From contig CAVXBV010000006.1 of NCBI GenBank assembly GCA_963760125.1, forward strand, positions 62,001 through 126,000: a stretch of DNA of 64,000 nucleotides. Direction: 5' to 3'. This DNA is from RYN-111 sp963760125 (GTDB lineage: Bacteria > Actinomycetota > Actinomycetes > Mycobacteriales > SCTD01). Shown piece by piece: positions 1 through 8,849 of the stretch. Under the pieces are notes generated by a model, which saw nothing but the letters and a program-made list of their open reading frames with translations, was not told the DNA's origin and ran no database searches. The position numbers and the translations under genes are program-made. The stretch's first letter is position 1; every line of letters begins with the position of its first letter.

Positions 1-28
1 GTCCTTGCGGTTAGCGTCATGGACCGCC

Positions 29-3000
29 ATGACCCTCCTTGCCGCAGACCCCGCTGAGGTCGCCCCTCCCCTCGCCCTCCCCCCGGAGCGCGTGGTCGGG
101 CTGTCCCGCGTGCGCGGGTCGGTCACCACGTGGTCCCTGTGGGCCGCCGGCATCGCGGCGCTGGGCCAGAGCCTGGGCACGGTCGTGGCCGGCCAGCTGG
201 CCGACGGTCCGACGCGCACGCTCGTGCTGCTGCTGGCCCTGTGCATCGTGGGCGGCGCGGCGCTGGACACGCTGGGTCGTGCGGCCTGGGCCGGCGTCGT
301 CGACCGCGCCGAGGGGCACCTGCGCGCCGACCTGCTCGACGCCGCGCTGCACCAGCCCCTCTCGGTGCTGTCGGAGCAGGCGGTCGGGGAGGTCCTGGAC
401 CGAGTCGACGACGACACCTACGAGCTCGGTCAGCTCATGCGCCGGATGGTCTGGGACCTGATCCGCACGCTGCTGCGCGCCGTACCGATGTGGATCATCG
501 CCGGCTTGACCTGGTGGCCGGCCTGGCTGCTGTTCCCCTTGGTCGGGGTGGGCACGGTCCTGCTGGTCCGGCCGCTCAGTGCCGAGATCGCCCAGCGCAA
601 GCTGCTGGAGGAGATCGCCTGGACCGACCACGCCGCGGCCATGGAGGAGGGTGTCGCCGCCCGGGACGACCTGCGTTCCAGCCTCGGGCAGGCCTACCTC
701 GTCCGGCGGTTCGCTGAGCTGTCCGCGGTCGTCCATCAGCGGGTGGACGCGAGCTGCCGGACCGCGACGCAGATCGGGCGGCGGGCCGGGCTGCTGCTGC
801 ACGGGCTGCTCGCGGCGACCGCCGCCGCCGGGACCGCGCTCGTCGTGGCCGGCGACCTGTCGACCGCAGCGCTCGTCACGCTGTTCCTCGTCACCACGAC
901 GTTCGTCGGCCAGATCGACCAGATCGCGCGTCACCTGCCGGACCTGCAGGCGGGCCTGGGCGCGCTGGCCCGGTTGCGCAGCATGCTCGAGGCCGAGCCC
1001 GAGCCCTCCGGCGGCGCCCCGGTGCCCCCGGGACCGCTGAGCCTGTCGGTCCGGGACCTGCGCTTCTCCTACGCCGAGGGGACGTTCGCGCTGTCCGGCG
1101 TCGACCTCGAGCTCCCGGCCGGCCAGACCCTGGCCCTCGTCGGCCGTACCGGCTCGGGCAAGTCGACCTTCGCCTCGCTGGTGTCACGGGCGATGGAGCC
1201 GCCCCGCGGCAGCATCCTGCTCGGGGGCATCGACGTGCTGGACCTCGACCTGCAGCTCCTGCGGGCCACGGTCGGTGTCGTCACGCAGCGGACCGAGGTG
1301 CTGGCGGCGTCGCTGCGCGACAACCTCACGCTGTTCGGCGACGTCCCCGACGGCACGGTCGAGGCGGCGGTCGCCGACCTGGGCCTGCACGACTGGGTGG
1401 CCGGCCTCCCGGACGGGCTCGAGACCCTGCTCGGACCGGGCGGGACGACCCTGTCGGCCGGTGAGGAGCAGCTCGTGGCCTTCGCCCGGCTGCTGGTGCG
1501 GGACGTGCAGGTCGTCGTCCTCGACGAGGCCACCGCCCGGATGGATCCCGTGACCGAGGCGCGCGTCGTACGGGCCTCGCAGCGGCTGCTCACCGGCCGG
1601 ACCGGGCTGGTCATCGCCCACCGTCTCAGCACCACCGCGCGTGCCGACCTCGTCGCCGTGCTGGACCACGGTCGGGTCAGCCAGCAGGGCCTGCGCGCCG
1701 ACCTCGCCTCGACGCCCGGTCCGTTCCGCGACCTGCTCGACGCCGCGGGCCACCAGGTCCCGGAGAGCCACGACCCGGGCGCCTCGGTCGGCACCGCCCG
1801 CCGCGGCGGCGCGCCCCGTGCGGAGCAGGAGGTCGGGAGCGGCCCGTCGCTGACCAGGGCCACGCTGTCGATGCTGAGGGCCTACCCGCGCTGGGGTCTG
1901 CTGGGCGGGAGCCTGTTCCTCCTGTCCTCCCTGGTTGGGGCGTACGGCGCCATCACCGGATACTTCTGGGGCCGGGTCGTTGAAGACCTCCAAGGCGGCG
2001 GGCGGCCGGTGCTGCAGACCGCGCTGCTGTGCGTCTGCCTGCTGGTCGCCCCGCTGCTGCTGGCGCAGGCGTTCCGCGTCTACCCCCAGTGGTGGAGCGG
2101 CCTGCTGCTGCGGATGCGCCTGTCGGTGCTGCGCGGGCAGACGATGCAGCACCGCCTGCCCCGCACGCCGGCCGGGGAGGTCGTCGGCCGCACCCTGGAT
2201 GCCGACCGCTTCGTGCGGTACGCCGACCGCTGGGTCGACTTCGTCAACGGCATCGTCATCGTCGTGCTCACGGGCCTGGTCAGCCAGAGCCTGCTCGGCG
2301 CCGGCGTGCTCGTCGCCGTGATGGGACTGTCGTCGGCCGCGTCGGCCTTCGGCTCCCCACTCGCCGGGCGGTCGGCAGCCTCCTCCTCCAGCGCCCGCGC
2401 GCGGTTCGGTCGCTCGCTGGTCTCGGCGCTGGACTCGGCCCGGACCGTCAAGCTCGCCGCCGCGACGCCGGCGGTCCACCGGCACCTGCGCGAGGTCGAC
2501 GGCGGACGCATCGAGGCGGCCGTCCGCGAGCACCGGGTGCAGGCGGTGCTCGACGGCGTGCCCCTCGTCCTCGTGCAGGTCGGCGTCGTCGCCGCCTGGC
2601 TGGTCTACGAGCTCGGGGGGTGGGGGCTGTCCACCGCTCTGCTGGTCGCGACGGCCGTTGCCGGCTTCGACTGGTTCGGCCGGGTGGCCGGCTCCGTCAT
2701 CACCGAGGCGCCCGGTACCCGCGCCTGGGGGCAGGCCACCTCCCGCCTGGCCGGCGGCGTCAACCTCATCGACCTTCCCCCGGACGTGGACCTGGTGCAC
2801 GGGCTCGCGCCGCAGCCCGTCTCCCCCGAGCGGCAGCCGCTGCAGCAGCTGGAGCTCACCGCCCTCAGCGCCATCCACGACGACGGCACGCTGGGCGTCG
2901 AGCAGGTCGACCTCACCGTCCGCGCGGGGGAGCTGGTCTTGCTGTTGGGTCCGATCGGCTCCGGTAAGTCCAGCCTGCTCTCGGCCCTGGCGGGGCTCGT

Positions 3001-3520
3001 CGATCACGTCGGCAGCCTGCGCTGGAACGGCGTCGAGGTCACCGATCCCCAGGTGTTCCTGCGCCCGGGTCAGGTGGCGTACGTCGCCCAGGTGCCGCGG
3101 GTGCTGTCGGGCACCTTCTCCGACAACCTGCGCCTGGACCACCGGCGTGACTTCGCCGCCGCCGTCGGTGATGCCCGCCTCGCCGTCGACATCGACGAGG
3201 CCGGCGGGGCCGACGCACTGGTCGGCCATCGGGGCGTGCGCCTGTCCGGTGGGCAGGTTCAGCGGGTCGCGCTCGCAAGAGCGCTGGCCGCTGAGCCCGA
3301 GCTGGTGCTGGCCGACGACGTCTCGAGCGCCCTGGACGCCCGCACCGAGCTCGAGCTCTGGGACGCCCTCCGTGCCCGCGGAGCGACGGTGCTGGGCTCG
3401 AGCTCGAAGCGGGCCGCGCTGCGCCGGGCCGACCGCGTGGTCGTCCTCGAGGAGGGCCGCGTCGTCGCCCAGGGGTCATGGGCCGACCTCGAGGCCGACT
3501 GGGCCCACCTCACCGGCTGA
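29..3520 (+). CDS. Fused two-half ABC exporter (TMD-NBD-TMD-NBD)
   Basis: A single 1163-residue chain carries two complete ABC exporter halves. The first membrane domain spans about residues 30-300 and NBD1 about 345-570. The second membrane domain spans about 615-880 and NBD2 about 930-1155. NBD1 has a normal Walker A (Lys378), Walker B with catalytic Glu500 and H-loop His531, but a changed signature, LSAGE near 475. NBD2 has Walker A (Lys980) and a perfect LSGGQ at 1072-1076, but Asp1097 replaces the catalytic Glu and Ser1126 sits where the H-loop His should be. It therefore resembles asymmetric exporters with one active and one degenerate ATP site. ATG at 29 was chosen because a TAGCGT hexamer (12-17) lies just upstream; TTG at 5 is in frame, and the frame is open to the window edge. 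The substrate is unknown. Its stop directly abuts the stop of the convergent gene at 3521. Confidence 0.88.
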   Translation: MTLLAADPAEVAPPLALPPERVVGLSRVRGSVTTWSLWAAGIAALGQSLGTVVAGQLADGPTRTLVLLLALCIVGGAALDTLGRAAWAGVVDRAEGHLRADLLDAALHQPLSVLSEQAVGEVLDRVDDDTYELGQLMRRMVWDLIRTLLRAVPMWIIAGLTWWPAWLLFPLVGVGTVLLVRPLSAEIAQRKLLEEIAWTDHAAAMEEGVAARDDLRSSLGQAYLVRRFAELSAVVHQRVDASCRTATQIGRRAGLLLHGLLAATAAAGTALVVAGDLSTAALVTLFLVTTTFVGQIDQIARHLPDLQAGLGALARLRSMLEAEPEPSGGAPVPPGPLSLSVRDLRFSYAEGTFALSGVDLELPAGQTLALVGRTGSGKSTFASLVSRAMEPPRGSILLGGIDVLDLDLQLLRATVGVVTQRTEVLAASLRDNLTLFGDVPDGTVEAAVADLGLHDWVAGLPDGLETLLGPGGTTLSAGEEQLVAFARLLVRDVQVVVLDEATARMDPVTEARVVRASQRLLTGRTGLVIAHRLSTTARADLVAVLDHGRVSQQGLRADLASTPGPFRDLLDAAGHQVPESHDPGASVGTARRGGAPRAEQEVGSGPSLTRATLSMLRAYPRWGLLGGSLFLLSSLVGAYGAITGYFWGRVVEDLQGGGRPVLQTALLCVCLLVAPLLLAQAFRVYPQWWSGLLLRMRLSVLRGQTMQHRLPRTPAGEVVGRTLDADRFVRYADRWVDFVNGIVIVVLTGLVSQSLLGAGVLVAVMGLSSAASAFGSPLAGRSAASSSSARARFGRSLVSALDSARTVKLAAATPAVHRHLREVDGGRIEAAVREHRVQAVLDGVPLVLVQVGVVAAWLVYELGGWGLSTALLVATAVAGFDWFGRVAGSVITEAPGTRAWGQATSRLAGGVNLIDLPPDVDLVHGLAPQPVSPERQPLQQLELTALSAIHDDGTLGVEQVDLTVRAGELVLLLGPIGSGKSSLLSALAGLVDHVGSLRWNGVEVTDPQVFLRPGQVAYVAQVPRVLSGTFSDNLRLDHRRDFAAAVGDARLAVDIDEAGGADALVGHRGVRLSGGQVQRVALARALAAEPELVLADDVSSALDARTELELWDALRARGATVLGSSSKRAALRRADRVVVLEEGRVVAQGSWADLEADWAHLTG

Positions 3521-4375
3521 TCAGCTGTAGCTGAAGAAGCCCTGACCGGTCTTGCGACCCAGCAGCCCGGCCTCGTTCATGCGCAGCAGCAGCGGCGGCG
3601 GCGCGAACAACTGCTCCTTGAACTCGTGGTACATCGAGTCGGCCACGGCCGCGCAGGTGTCGAGGCCGATGAGGTCAGCGAGGTGCAGCGGGCCCATGGG
3701 GTGCGCGCACCCCTTGACCATGCCCTCGTCGATGTCCGCGGCGGAGGCGAAACCCGACTCCAGCATCCGGACCGCCGACAGGATGTACGGGATCAGCAGG
3801 GCGTTGACGACGAAGCCGGCCCGGTCCTTCGAGCGGATGGTCTGCTTCTGCAGCGCCTTCTCCGCGAAGTCGGTGACGGCCAGCAGGGTGCCCGGGCTGG
3901 TCAGCAGGGACTCCACGATCTCGACGAGCGGGAGCACCGGCACCGGGTTGAAGAAGTGCACGCCGACGACCTGCGACGGCCGCTTGGTGACGGCCGCCAT
4001 CTTCACCAGCGGGATGCTGCTGGTGTTGGACGCAAGGACCGCCGCCGGCTGAACGGCCTCGTCCAGGGTGCGGAAGATGTCGAACTTCAGGGCCTCGATC
4101 TCGGGGGCTGCCTCAATGACCAGGTCGCGGTCGTGCAGGTCGGCGTAGTCGGTGACCCACTGCAGCCGACCGATCACGGCGTCCCGGGCGTCCTCGTCCA
4201 ACCGGCCACTGCGGACCGCCCGTCCGAGCGAGGTCTCGACGCGACCCCGTCCGGCCTCGAGCGCCTGCTCGGACACCTCGAGCACGATCACGTCGCACTC
4301 GGCCCTGGCACAGACCTCCGCGATGCCGGCGCCCATGGTGCCGCCCCCGATGACGCCGATCTTGGAGAAGCTCAC
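3521..4375 (-). CDS. 3-hydroxybutyryl-CoA dehydrogenase
   Basis: A 284-residue NAD-dependent 3-hydroxyacyl-CoA dehydrogenase of the Hbd/FadB2 type, which oxidises 3-hydroxybutyryl-CoA to acetoacetyl-CoA. The N-terminal Rossmann motif GVIGGGTMGAGIA is at residues 6-18. NTSSIP and the HFFNPVPVLPLVEIV stretch (catalytic His and substrate region) follow, then the helical C-terminal domain with GFVVNALLIPY. Length is typical for single-domain bacterial enzymes. The GTG start at 4375 was chosen because it overlaps the stop of the upstream acyl-CoA dehydrogenase as GTGA, implying translational coupling. The frame extends upstream to 4564, but that stretch lies inside the dehydrogenase gene and looks non-coding. 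Together with its partner and divergent icmF it fits butyryl-CoA oxidation; no crotonase is seen nearby. Confidence 0.93.
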   Translation of the reverse strand: MSFSKIGVIGGGTMGAGIAEVCARAECDVIVLEVSEQALEAGRGRVETSLGRAVRSGRLDEDARDAVIGRLQWVTDYADLHDRDLVIEAAPEIEALKFDIFRTLDEAVQPAAVLASNTSSIPLVKMAAVTKRPSQVVGVHFFNPVPVLPLVEIVESLLTSPGTLLAVTDFAEKALQKQTIRSKDRAGFVVNALLIPYILSAVRMLESGFASAADIDEGMVKGCAHPMGPLHLADLIGLDTCAAVADSMYHEFKEQLFAPPPLLLRMNEAGLLGRKTGQGFFSYS

Positions 4376-5538
4376 GCGTTGACCCCGTTCAGCAGCTGCT
4401 TGGCCAGCACGATGCGCTGGACCTGGTTGGTCCCCTCGTAGATCTGGGTGATCTTCGCGTCGCGCATCAGGCGCTCGGCGGGGAAGTCGCGGGTGTAGCC
4501 GTAGCCGCCGAGCAGCTGCACGGCGTCCACCGTGATGGCCATGGCGGCATCCGAGGCGACGCACTTGGCGGCGGCCGAGAAGTAGGTCAGGTCCGCGTCA
4601 CCTCGCTCCGAGCGCGCGGCGGCGGCGTAGGTGAGCTGACGCGCGGCCTCGAGCTTCATGCTCATGTCGGCGAGCATGAACTGCACGCCCTGGAAGTCGG
4701 CGATGGCCTTGCCGAACTGGTGGCGCTCCTTGACGTAGGCGACCGACAGGTCGATCGCGTTCTGCGCGATGCCGAGCGCCTGAGCGGCGATCGTCACGCG
4801 GGTGTGGTCGAGAGTCCGCAACGCGAGCGACATGCCCTCACCGGGCGCGCCGAGCAGCCGGTCGGCCGGCAGGCGCACGCTGTCGAGACGCACCTCCCGG
4901 GTCGGCGAGCCCTTGATGCCCAGCTTGCGCTCACTGGGGCTGAACGACACCCCGGCGTCGGTCTTGGACACGAGGAACGCGCTGATGTGCTTGCCCCGCG
5001 GGGCGTCGGGGTCGGTGACGGCGAACACCACGTAGGAGTCACCCTCTCCCGCGTTGGTGATCCAGCACTTCACCCCGTCGAGCACCCACGTGTCGCCGTC
5101 GCGCACCGCGCGCGTCCGCATCGAGGCGACGTCCGAGCCCGCCTCCCGCTCGGACAGGGCGTAGCAGAACAACGCGTCTCCCTTGGCCAGCGGCGCGAGC
5201 CACGCCTGCTTCTGCTCCTCGGTGCCGGCGAGCAGCAGGGGAAGCGAGCCGAGCTTGTTCACCGCGGGGATGAGGGACGTGGAGGCGCAGCCGCGCGCGA
5301 CCTCCTCGATCACCAGGCAGGTCGCGAGCGCGTCGGCGCCCTGGCCGCCGTACTCCTCGGGGAGGTGGATCGCGTGCAGCTCCGCGCCGCGGAGGGCGTC
5401 GTACGCCGCCTGCGGGAAGGACGCGGTCTCGTCCACCTCTGCGGCGTACGGCGCGACCTTGTCGGCCACCAGCGAGCGGACGGCCGCCCGCAGCGCCAGG
5501 TGCTCCTCGGACAGTGCATACGTGTCGAACACGGTCAT
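4372..5538 (-). CDS. Acyl-CoA dehydrogenase, short-chain (butyryl-CoA) type
   Basis: A 388-residue FAD acyl-CoA dehydrogenase with full family length. FAD/substrate motifs include CYALSEREAGSD and WITNAGEGD. The C-terminal QIYEGTNQVQR places a Glu just before GT, the position of the catalytic base in SCAD and MCAD, so a straight short- or medium-chain substrate such as butyryl-CoA is likely. This contrasts with the two other dehydrogenases in the window (27323 and 30328), where that Glu is Gly. The start ATG has GAGGAG three bases upstream. First gene of a two-gene operon with the 3-hydroxybutyryl-CoA dehydrogenase (4-base overlap), divergent from icmF. A promoter-like GTGACA-N18-TATTCT precedes it, overlapped by an operator-like repeat. 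Confidence 0.93.
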   Translation of the reverse strand: MTVFDTYALSEEHLALRAAVRSLVADKVAPYAAEVDETASFPQAAYDALRGAELHAIHLPEEYGGQGADALATCLVIEEVARGCASTSLIPAVNKLGSLPLLLAGTEEQKQAWLAPLAKGDALFCYALSEREAGSDVASMRTRAVRDGDTWVLDGVKCWITNAGEGDSYVVFAVTDPDAPRGKHISAFLVSKTDAGVSFSPSERKLGIKGSPTREVRLDSVRLPADRLLGAPGEGMSLALRTLDHTRVTIAAQALGIAQNAIDLSVAYVKERHQFGKAIADFQGVQFMLADMSMKLEAARQLTYAAAARSERGDADLTYFSAAAKCVASDAAMAITVDAVQLLGGYGYTRDFPAERLMRDAKITQIYEGTNQVQRIVLAKQLLNGVNA

Positions 5539-5558
5539 CGTCTCCTCGAGTCACCCCG

Positions 5559-5588
5559 AGAATACGTGGACGTCCTGCTATCTGTCAC
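5559..5588 (-). promoter_or_regulatory. Predicted promoter of the acyl-CoA dehydrogenase operon
   Basis: Read on the minus strand, GTGACA (complement of 5583-5588) and TATTCT (complement of 5559-5564) are separated by 18 bases and lie upstream of the ATG at 5538. Spacing and hexamers fit a housekeeping sigma promoter. The first copy of the repeated operator-like sequence (5563-5576) overlaps the -10 and the spacer. Confidence 0.5.
5563..5576. promoter_or_regulatory. Operator-like repeat, copy 1
   Basis: TACGTGGACGTCCT matches a second copy at 5597-5610 in 13 of 14 bases. It contains ACGT-N2-ACGT, a small palindrome. It sits on the predicted -10/spacer of the acyl-CoA dehydrogenase promoter, where a bound repressor would block that operon. 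The MarR protein encoded after icmF is the obvious candidate ligand, by inference only. Confidence 0.5.
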
Positions 5589-5596
5589 TAGCCAAG

Positions 5597-5610
5597 TACG
5601 TGTACGTCCT
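5597..5610. promoter_or_regulatory. Operator-like repeat, copy 2
   Basis: TACGTGTACGTCCT is the second copy of the 14-base element, 34 bases from copy 1 and in the same orientation. It lies just before TAACTT (5613-5618), a possible -10 for icmF, so the pair could control both divergent transcripts. Confidence 0.5.
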
Positions 5611-5650
5611 AGTAACTTGCGCAGACCACCCGATGACCGCAGGAGCCCCC

Positions 5651-8600
5651 ATGACGCTGCACGTGCCCGTGAACCCCGTGCGCTTCGTGACATCTGCGAG
5701 CCTGTTCGACGGCCACGACGCCGCGATCAACATCATGCGCCGCGTCCTGCAGGCCCAGGGCGTCGAAGTCGTCCACCTCGGCCATGACCGAAGCGTCGAG
5801 TCGGTCGTGACCGCAGCGCTGCAGGAGGACGTCCAAGGCGTCGCGGTCAGCTCCTACCAGGGTGGGCACGTCGAGTACTTCACCTACCTCAAGGAGCGTC
5901 TCGCCGAGCTGGGCGCCGGTCACGTGCAGGTCTTCGGCGGCGGCGGCGGCGTGATCGTCCCCGAGGAGATCGCGCTGCTGAAGTCGCGCGGCGTCACGAT
6001 CTTCGCGCCCGAGGACGGCCAGCGCCTGGGTCTCGCCGGGATGATCAACCAGCTCGTCGCGTCCTGCGACCTCGATCTCGCGCAGACCCCGCCGGCCGTC
6101 GAGGACGTCCTGTCGGGGCACAGCTCGGCCCTGGCTCGGGCGCTGACCGTCCTCGAAGCTGGCCGCTCCCCCGAGCTCGCGACCGCCCTGGCCGCCGCGG
6201 CAGGCGACGTACCGGTGCTCGGCATCACCGGCACCGGCGGCTCAGGCAAGTCCAGCCTCACCGACGAGCTGCTGCGCCGGCTGCGACTGGACCAGGAGGA
6301 CAAGCTGCGCGTCGCCGTCCTCGCGATCGACCCGACCCGCCGCAAGGGGGGCGGCGCGCTGCTCGGCGACCGCATCCGCATGAACTCCCTGGCCGGCGAC
6401 CGCATCTTCTTCCGCTCCCTGGCCACCCGCGGCAACCACGCCGTTCCCGAGCACCTCGACGACATGGTCACCGCCTGCAAGGCCGCCGGCTTCGACCTCG
6501 TCGTCATCGAGACGCCCGGCGTGGGTCAGGGCGACGCGACCATCACCGACCACAGCGACGTCTCCCTCTACGTCATGACCCCGGAGTACGGCGCCAGCTC
6601 GCAGCTCGAGAAGATCGACATGCTCGACCACGCCGACGTGGTGGCGATCAACAAGTTCGAGCGCCGCGGCGCCGACGATGCCCGCCGGGACGTCGCGCGG
6701 CAGGTCGCGCGCAACCGTCAGGGCTTCAGCGGCTCGTGGGAGGACATGCCGGTCTTCGGCACGAGCGCCGCGAGGTTCAACGACGACGGCGTCACCGCGC
6801 TGTACCAGCACCTGAGGGGCCTGCTCGTCGAGAAGGGCCTCACGACCAGCGAGGGCGTGCTGCCCGAGGCCGACACGAAGGTCTCCACCGGGCTCACCTC
6901 GGTGCTGCCGGCCACCCGCGAGCGCTACCTGGCCGAGATCAGCGCTTCCGTCCGCGCGTACCACGCGACGACGGACGAGCAGGCCGACGCCGCCCGCACG
7001 CGTCAGCACCTGGCCACGGCGCGGGCGCTCGTCCAGGACAGCGCCGAGCTCGACGCCCTGATCGCCGGCACCCCGGTCGCGGCCGAGGTTCAGGACCTGC
7101 TCGACGCCTGGCCCGCCCGGGTCGAGGAGTACGCCGGCGACGAGCTCGTCTACTCCGTGCGCGGCAAGGAGATCCACACGCCCCTGACCCGCGAGACGCT
7201 GTCGGGCAACAAGGTGCGCCGCGTCGCCGTGCCCCGTACCACCGACCACGGTGAGCTCGTCGACTTCCTGCGCCGCGAGAACCTCCCCGGCTACTTCCCC
7301 TACACCGCCGGCGTCTTCCCGTTCAAGCGCGTCGGCGAAGCCCCCGCCCGCATGTTCGCCGGCGAGGGCGACGCCTTCCGCACCAACCGGCGCTTCCAGG
7401 TCCTGTCGAAGGGCCAGCCGGCCACCCGGCTGAGCACCGCGTTCGACAGCGTCACCCTGTACGGCCGCGACCCCGACCTGCGCCCGGACATCTACGGCAA
7501 GGTCGGCACGTCCGGGGTCAGCATCGCGACGCTCGACGACATGAAGGTGCTGTACGGCGGGTTCGACCTCTGCTCCCCCACCACCTCGGTGTCGATGACC
7601 ATCAACGGCCCCGCGCCGACGATCCTGGCGATGTTCCTCAACACCGCGATCGACCAACGGCTCGACCGGTTCCGCGAGGAGGAGGGCCGCGAGCCCGACA
7701 CCGCCGAGGCCGAGGACCTGCGCGCGTGGGTGCTGCAGAACGTCCGCGGCACCGTGCAGGCCGACATCCTCAAGGAGGACCAGGGTCAGAACACCTGCAT
7801 CTTCAGCACGGAGTTCAGCCTGCGCTGCATGGCCGACATCCAGCAGTGGTTCGTGGACCACCGGGTGCAGAACTTCTACTCCGTCAGCATCTCCGGCTAC
7901 CACATCGCCGAGGCCGGGGCGAACCCCATCAGCCAGCTGGCCTTCACCCTGGCCAACGGCTTCACCTACGTCGAGGCCTACCTCGAGCGCGGCATGAAGA
8001 TCGACGACTTCGCCCCCAACCTGTCGTTCTTCTTCAGCAACGGCATGGACGCGGAGTACACCGTCCTCGGTCGCGTCGCCCGGCGCATCTGGGCGATCGC
8101 CATGAAGGAGAAGTACGGCGCCGCCGAGCGGTCGCAGAAGCTGAAGTACCACGTCCAGACGTCCGGCCGTTCCCTGCACGCCCAGGAGATGGACTTCAAC
8201 GACATCCGCACGACGCTGCAGGCGCTCTGCGCGCTGTACGACAACGCGAACTCCCTGCACACCAACGCCTACGACGAGGCCGTCACCACGCCGACCGAGG
8301 AGTCCGTGCGCCGCGCCCTGGCCATCCAGATGATCATCGACCAGGAGTGGGGCCTGTCGATGAACGAGAACCCCCTCCAGGGCTCGTACGTCGTCGACGA
8401 GCTCACCGACCTCGTCGAGTCCGCCGTGCTGCGGGAGTTCGACCGCATCGCCGAGCGGGGTGGCGTCCTGGGAGCCATGGAGACCGGCTACCAGCGCGGA
8501 CGGATCCAGGACGAGTCCATGCTGTACGAGCACCGCAAGCACGACGGCACGCTGCCGCTGATCGGCGTCAACACCTTCGTCGCGCCGCACAGCGACCAGG

Positions 8601-8845
8601 CCCCGCCGACCGTGGAGCTGGCCCGTGCCACCGAGGCGGAGAAGCAGTCGCAGCTCGACCGGCTGCACGCCTTCCACGACACCCACCGGACGGAGGCGCC
8701 GGCAGCGTTGGCTGCACTGCAGCAGGCCGCGATGCGCAGCGAGAACGTCTTCGCCGCCCTCATGGACGCCGTGCGGGTCTGCTCCCTCGGGCAGATCAGC
8801 GAGGCGTTCTTCGAGGTCGGCGGGCAGTACCGCAGGAACGTGTAG
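5651..8845 (+). CDS. icmF: Fused isobutyryl-CoA mutase IcmF (B12 domain, G-protein chaperone, mutase)
   Basis: A 1064-residue adenosylcobalamin-dependent mutase that interconverts isobutyryl-CoA and n-butyryl-CoA; some IcmFs also act on pivalyl/isovaleryl-CoA. The order is typical: a B12-binding domain with the cobalt-ligating DGH (Asp20, His22) and SSYQGG/GGGGG motifs in residues 5-140; a MeaI/ArgK-like G-domain with P-loop GITGTGGSGKSS (Lys200) and base motif NKFE; then a linker and the TIM-barrel substrate domain ending near residue 1064. ATG 5651 was chosen because AGGAG lies five bases upstream and the protein then begins like other IcmFs. An in-frame ATG at 5633 has no such site. It is divergent from acyl-CoA and 3-hydroxybutyryl-CoA dehydrogenase genes, giving a coherent valine/isobutyrate-to-acetoacetyl-CoA route. 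marR follows after four bases. Confidence 0.96.
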   Translation: MTLHVPVNPVRFVTSASLFDGHDAAINIMRRVLQAQGVEVVHLGHDRSVESVVTAALQEDVQGVAVSSYQGGHVEYFTYLKERLAELGAGHVQVFGGGGGVIVPEEIALLKSRGVTIFAPEDGQRLGLAGMINQLVASCDLDLAQTPPAVEDVLSGHSSALARALTVLEAGRSPELATALAAAAGDVPVLGITGTGGSGKSSLTDELLRRLRLDQEDKLRVAVLAIDPTRRKGGGALLGDRIRMNSLAGDRIFFRSLATRGNHAVPEHLDDMVTACKAAGFDLVVIETPGVGQGDATITDHSDVSLYVMTPEYGASSQLEKIDMLDHADVVAINKFERRGADDARRDVARQVARNRQGFSGSWEDMPVFGTSAARFNDDGVTALYQHLRGLLVEKGLTTSEGVLPEADTKVSTGLTSVLPATRERYLAEISASVRAYHATTDEQADAARTRQHLATARALVQDSAELDALIAGTPVAAEVQDLLDAWPARVEEYAGDELVYSVRGKEIHTPLTRETLSGNKVRRVAVPRTTDHGELVDFLRRENLPGYFPYTAGVFPFKRVGEAPARMFAGEGDAFRTNRRFQVLSKGQPATRLSTAFDSVTLYGRDPDLRPDIYGKVGTSGVSIATLDDMKVLYGGFDLCSPTTSVSMTINGPAPTILAMFLNTAIDQRLDRFREEEGREPDTAEAEDLRAWVLQNVRGTVQADILKEDQGQNTCIFSTEFSLRCMADIQQWFVDHRVQNFYSVSISGYHIAEAGANPISQLAFTLANGFTYVEAYLERGMKIDDFAPNLSFFFSNGMDAEYTVLGRVARRIWAIAMKEKYGAAERSQKLKYHVQTSGRSLHAQEMDFNDIRTTLQALCALYDNANSLHTNAYDEAVTTPTEESVRRALAIQMIIDQEWGLSMNENPLQGSYVVDELTDLVESAVLREFDRIAERGGVLGAMETGYQRGRIQDESMLYEHRKHDGTLPLIGVNTFVAPHSDQAPPTVELARATEAEKQSQLDRLHAFHDTHRTEAPAALAALQQAAMRSENVFAALMDAVRVCSLGQISEAFFEVGGQYRRNV

Positions 8846-8849
8846 GTCC

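Noticed and set aside
1184..3229. Long open frame antisense to the ABC exporter, and similar long frames antisense to icmF (6242-8947), ppc (10758-12431) and kgd (42014-43813)
   Set aside because: At this GC content the complement of a real gene is often open. The predicted proteins are Gln/Gly/Arg/His-rich with no domains, while the opposite strand holds clear enzymes.
5183..5650. N-terminal extension of icmF by 156 codons
   Set aside because: It runs through the divergent promoter and antisense to the dehydrogenase; the 5651 ATG has a good ribosome site and gives the normal IcmF N-terminus.
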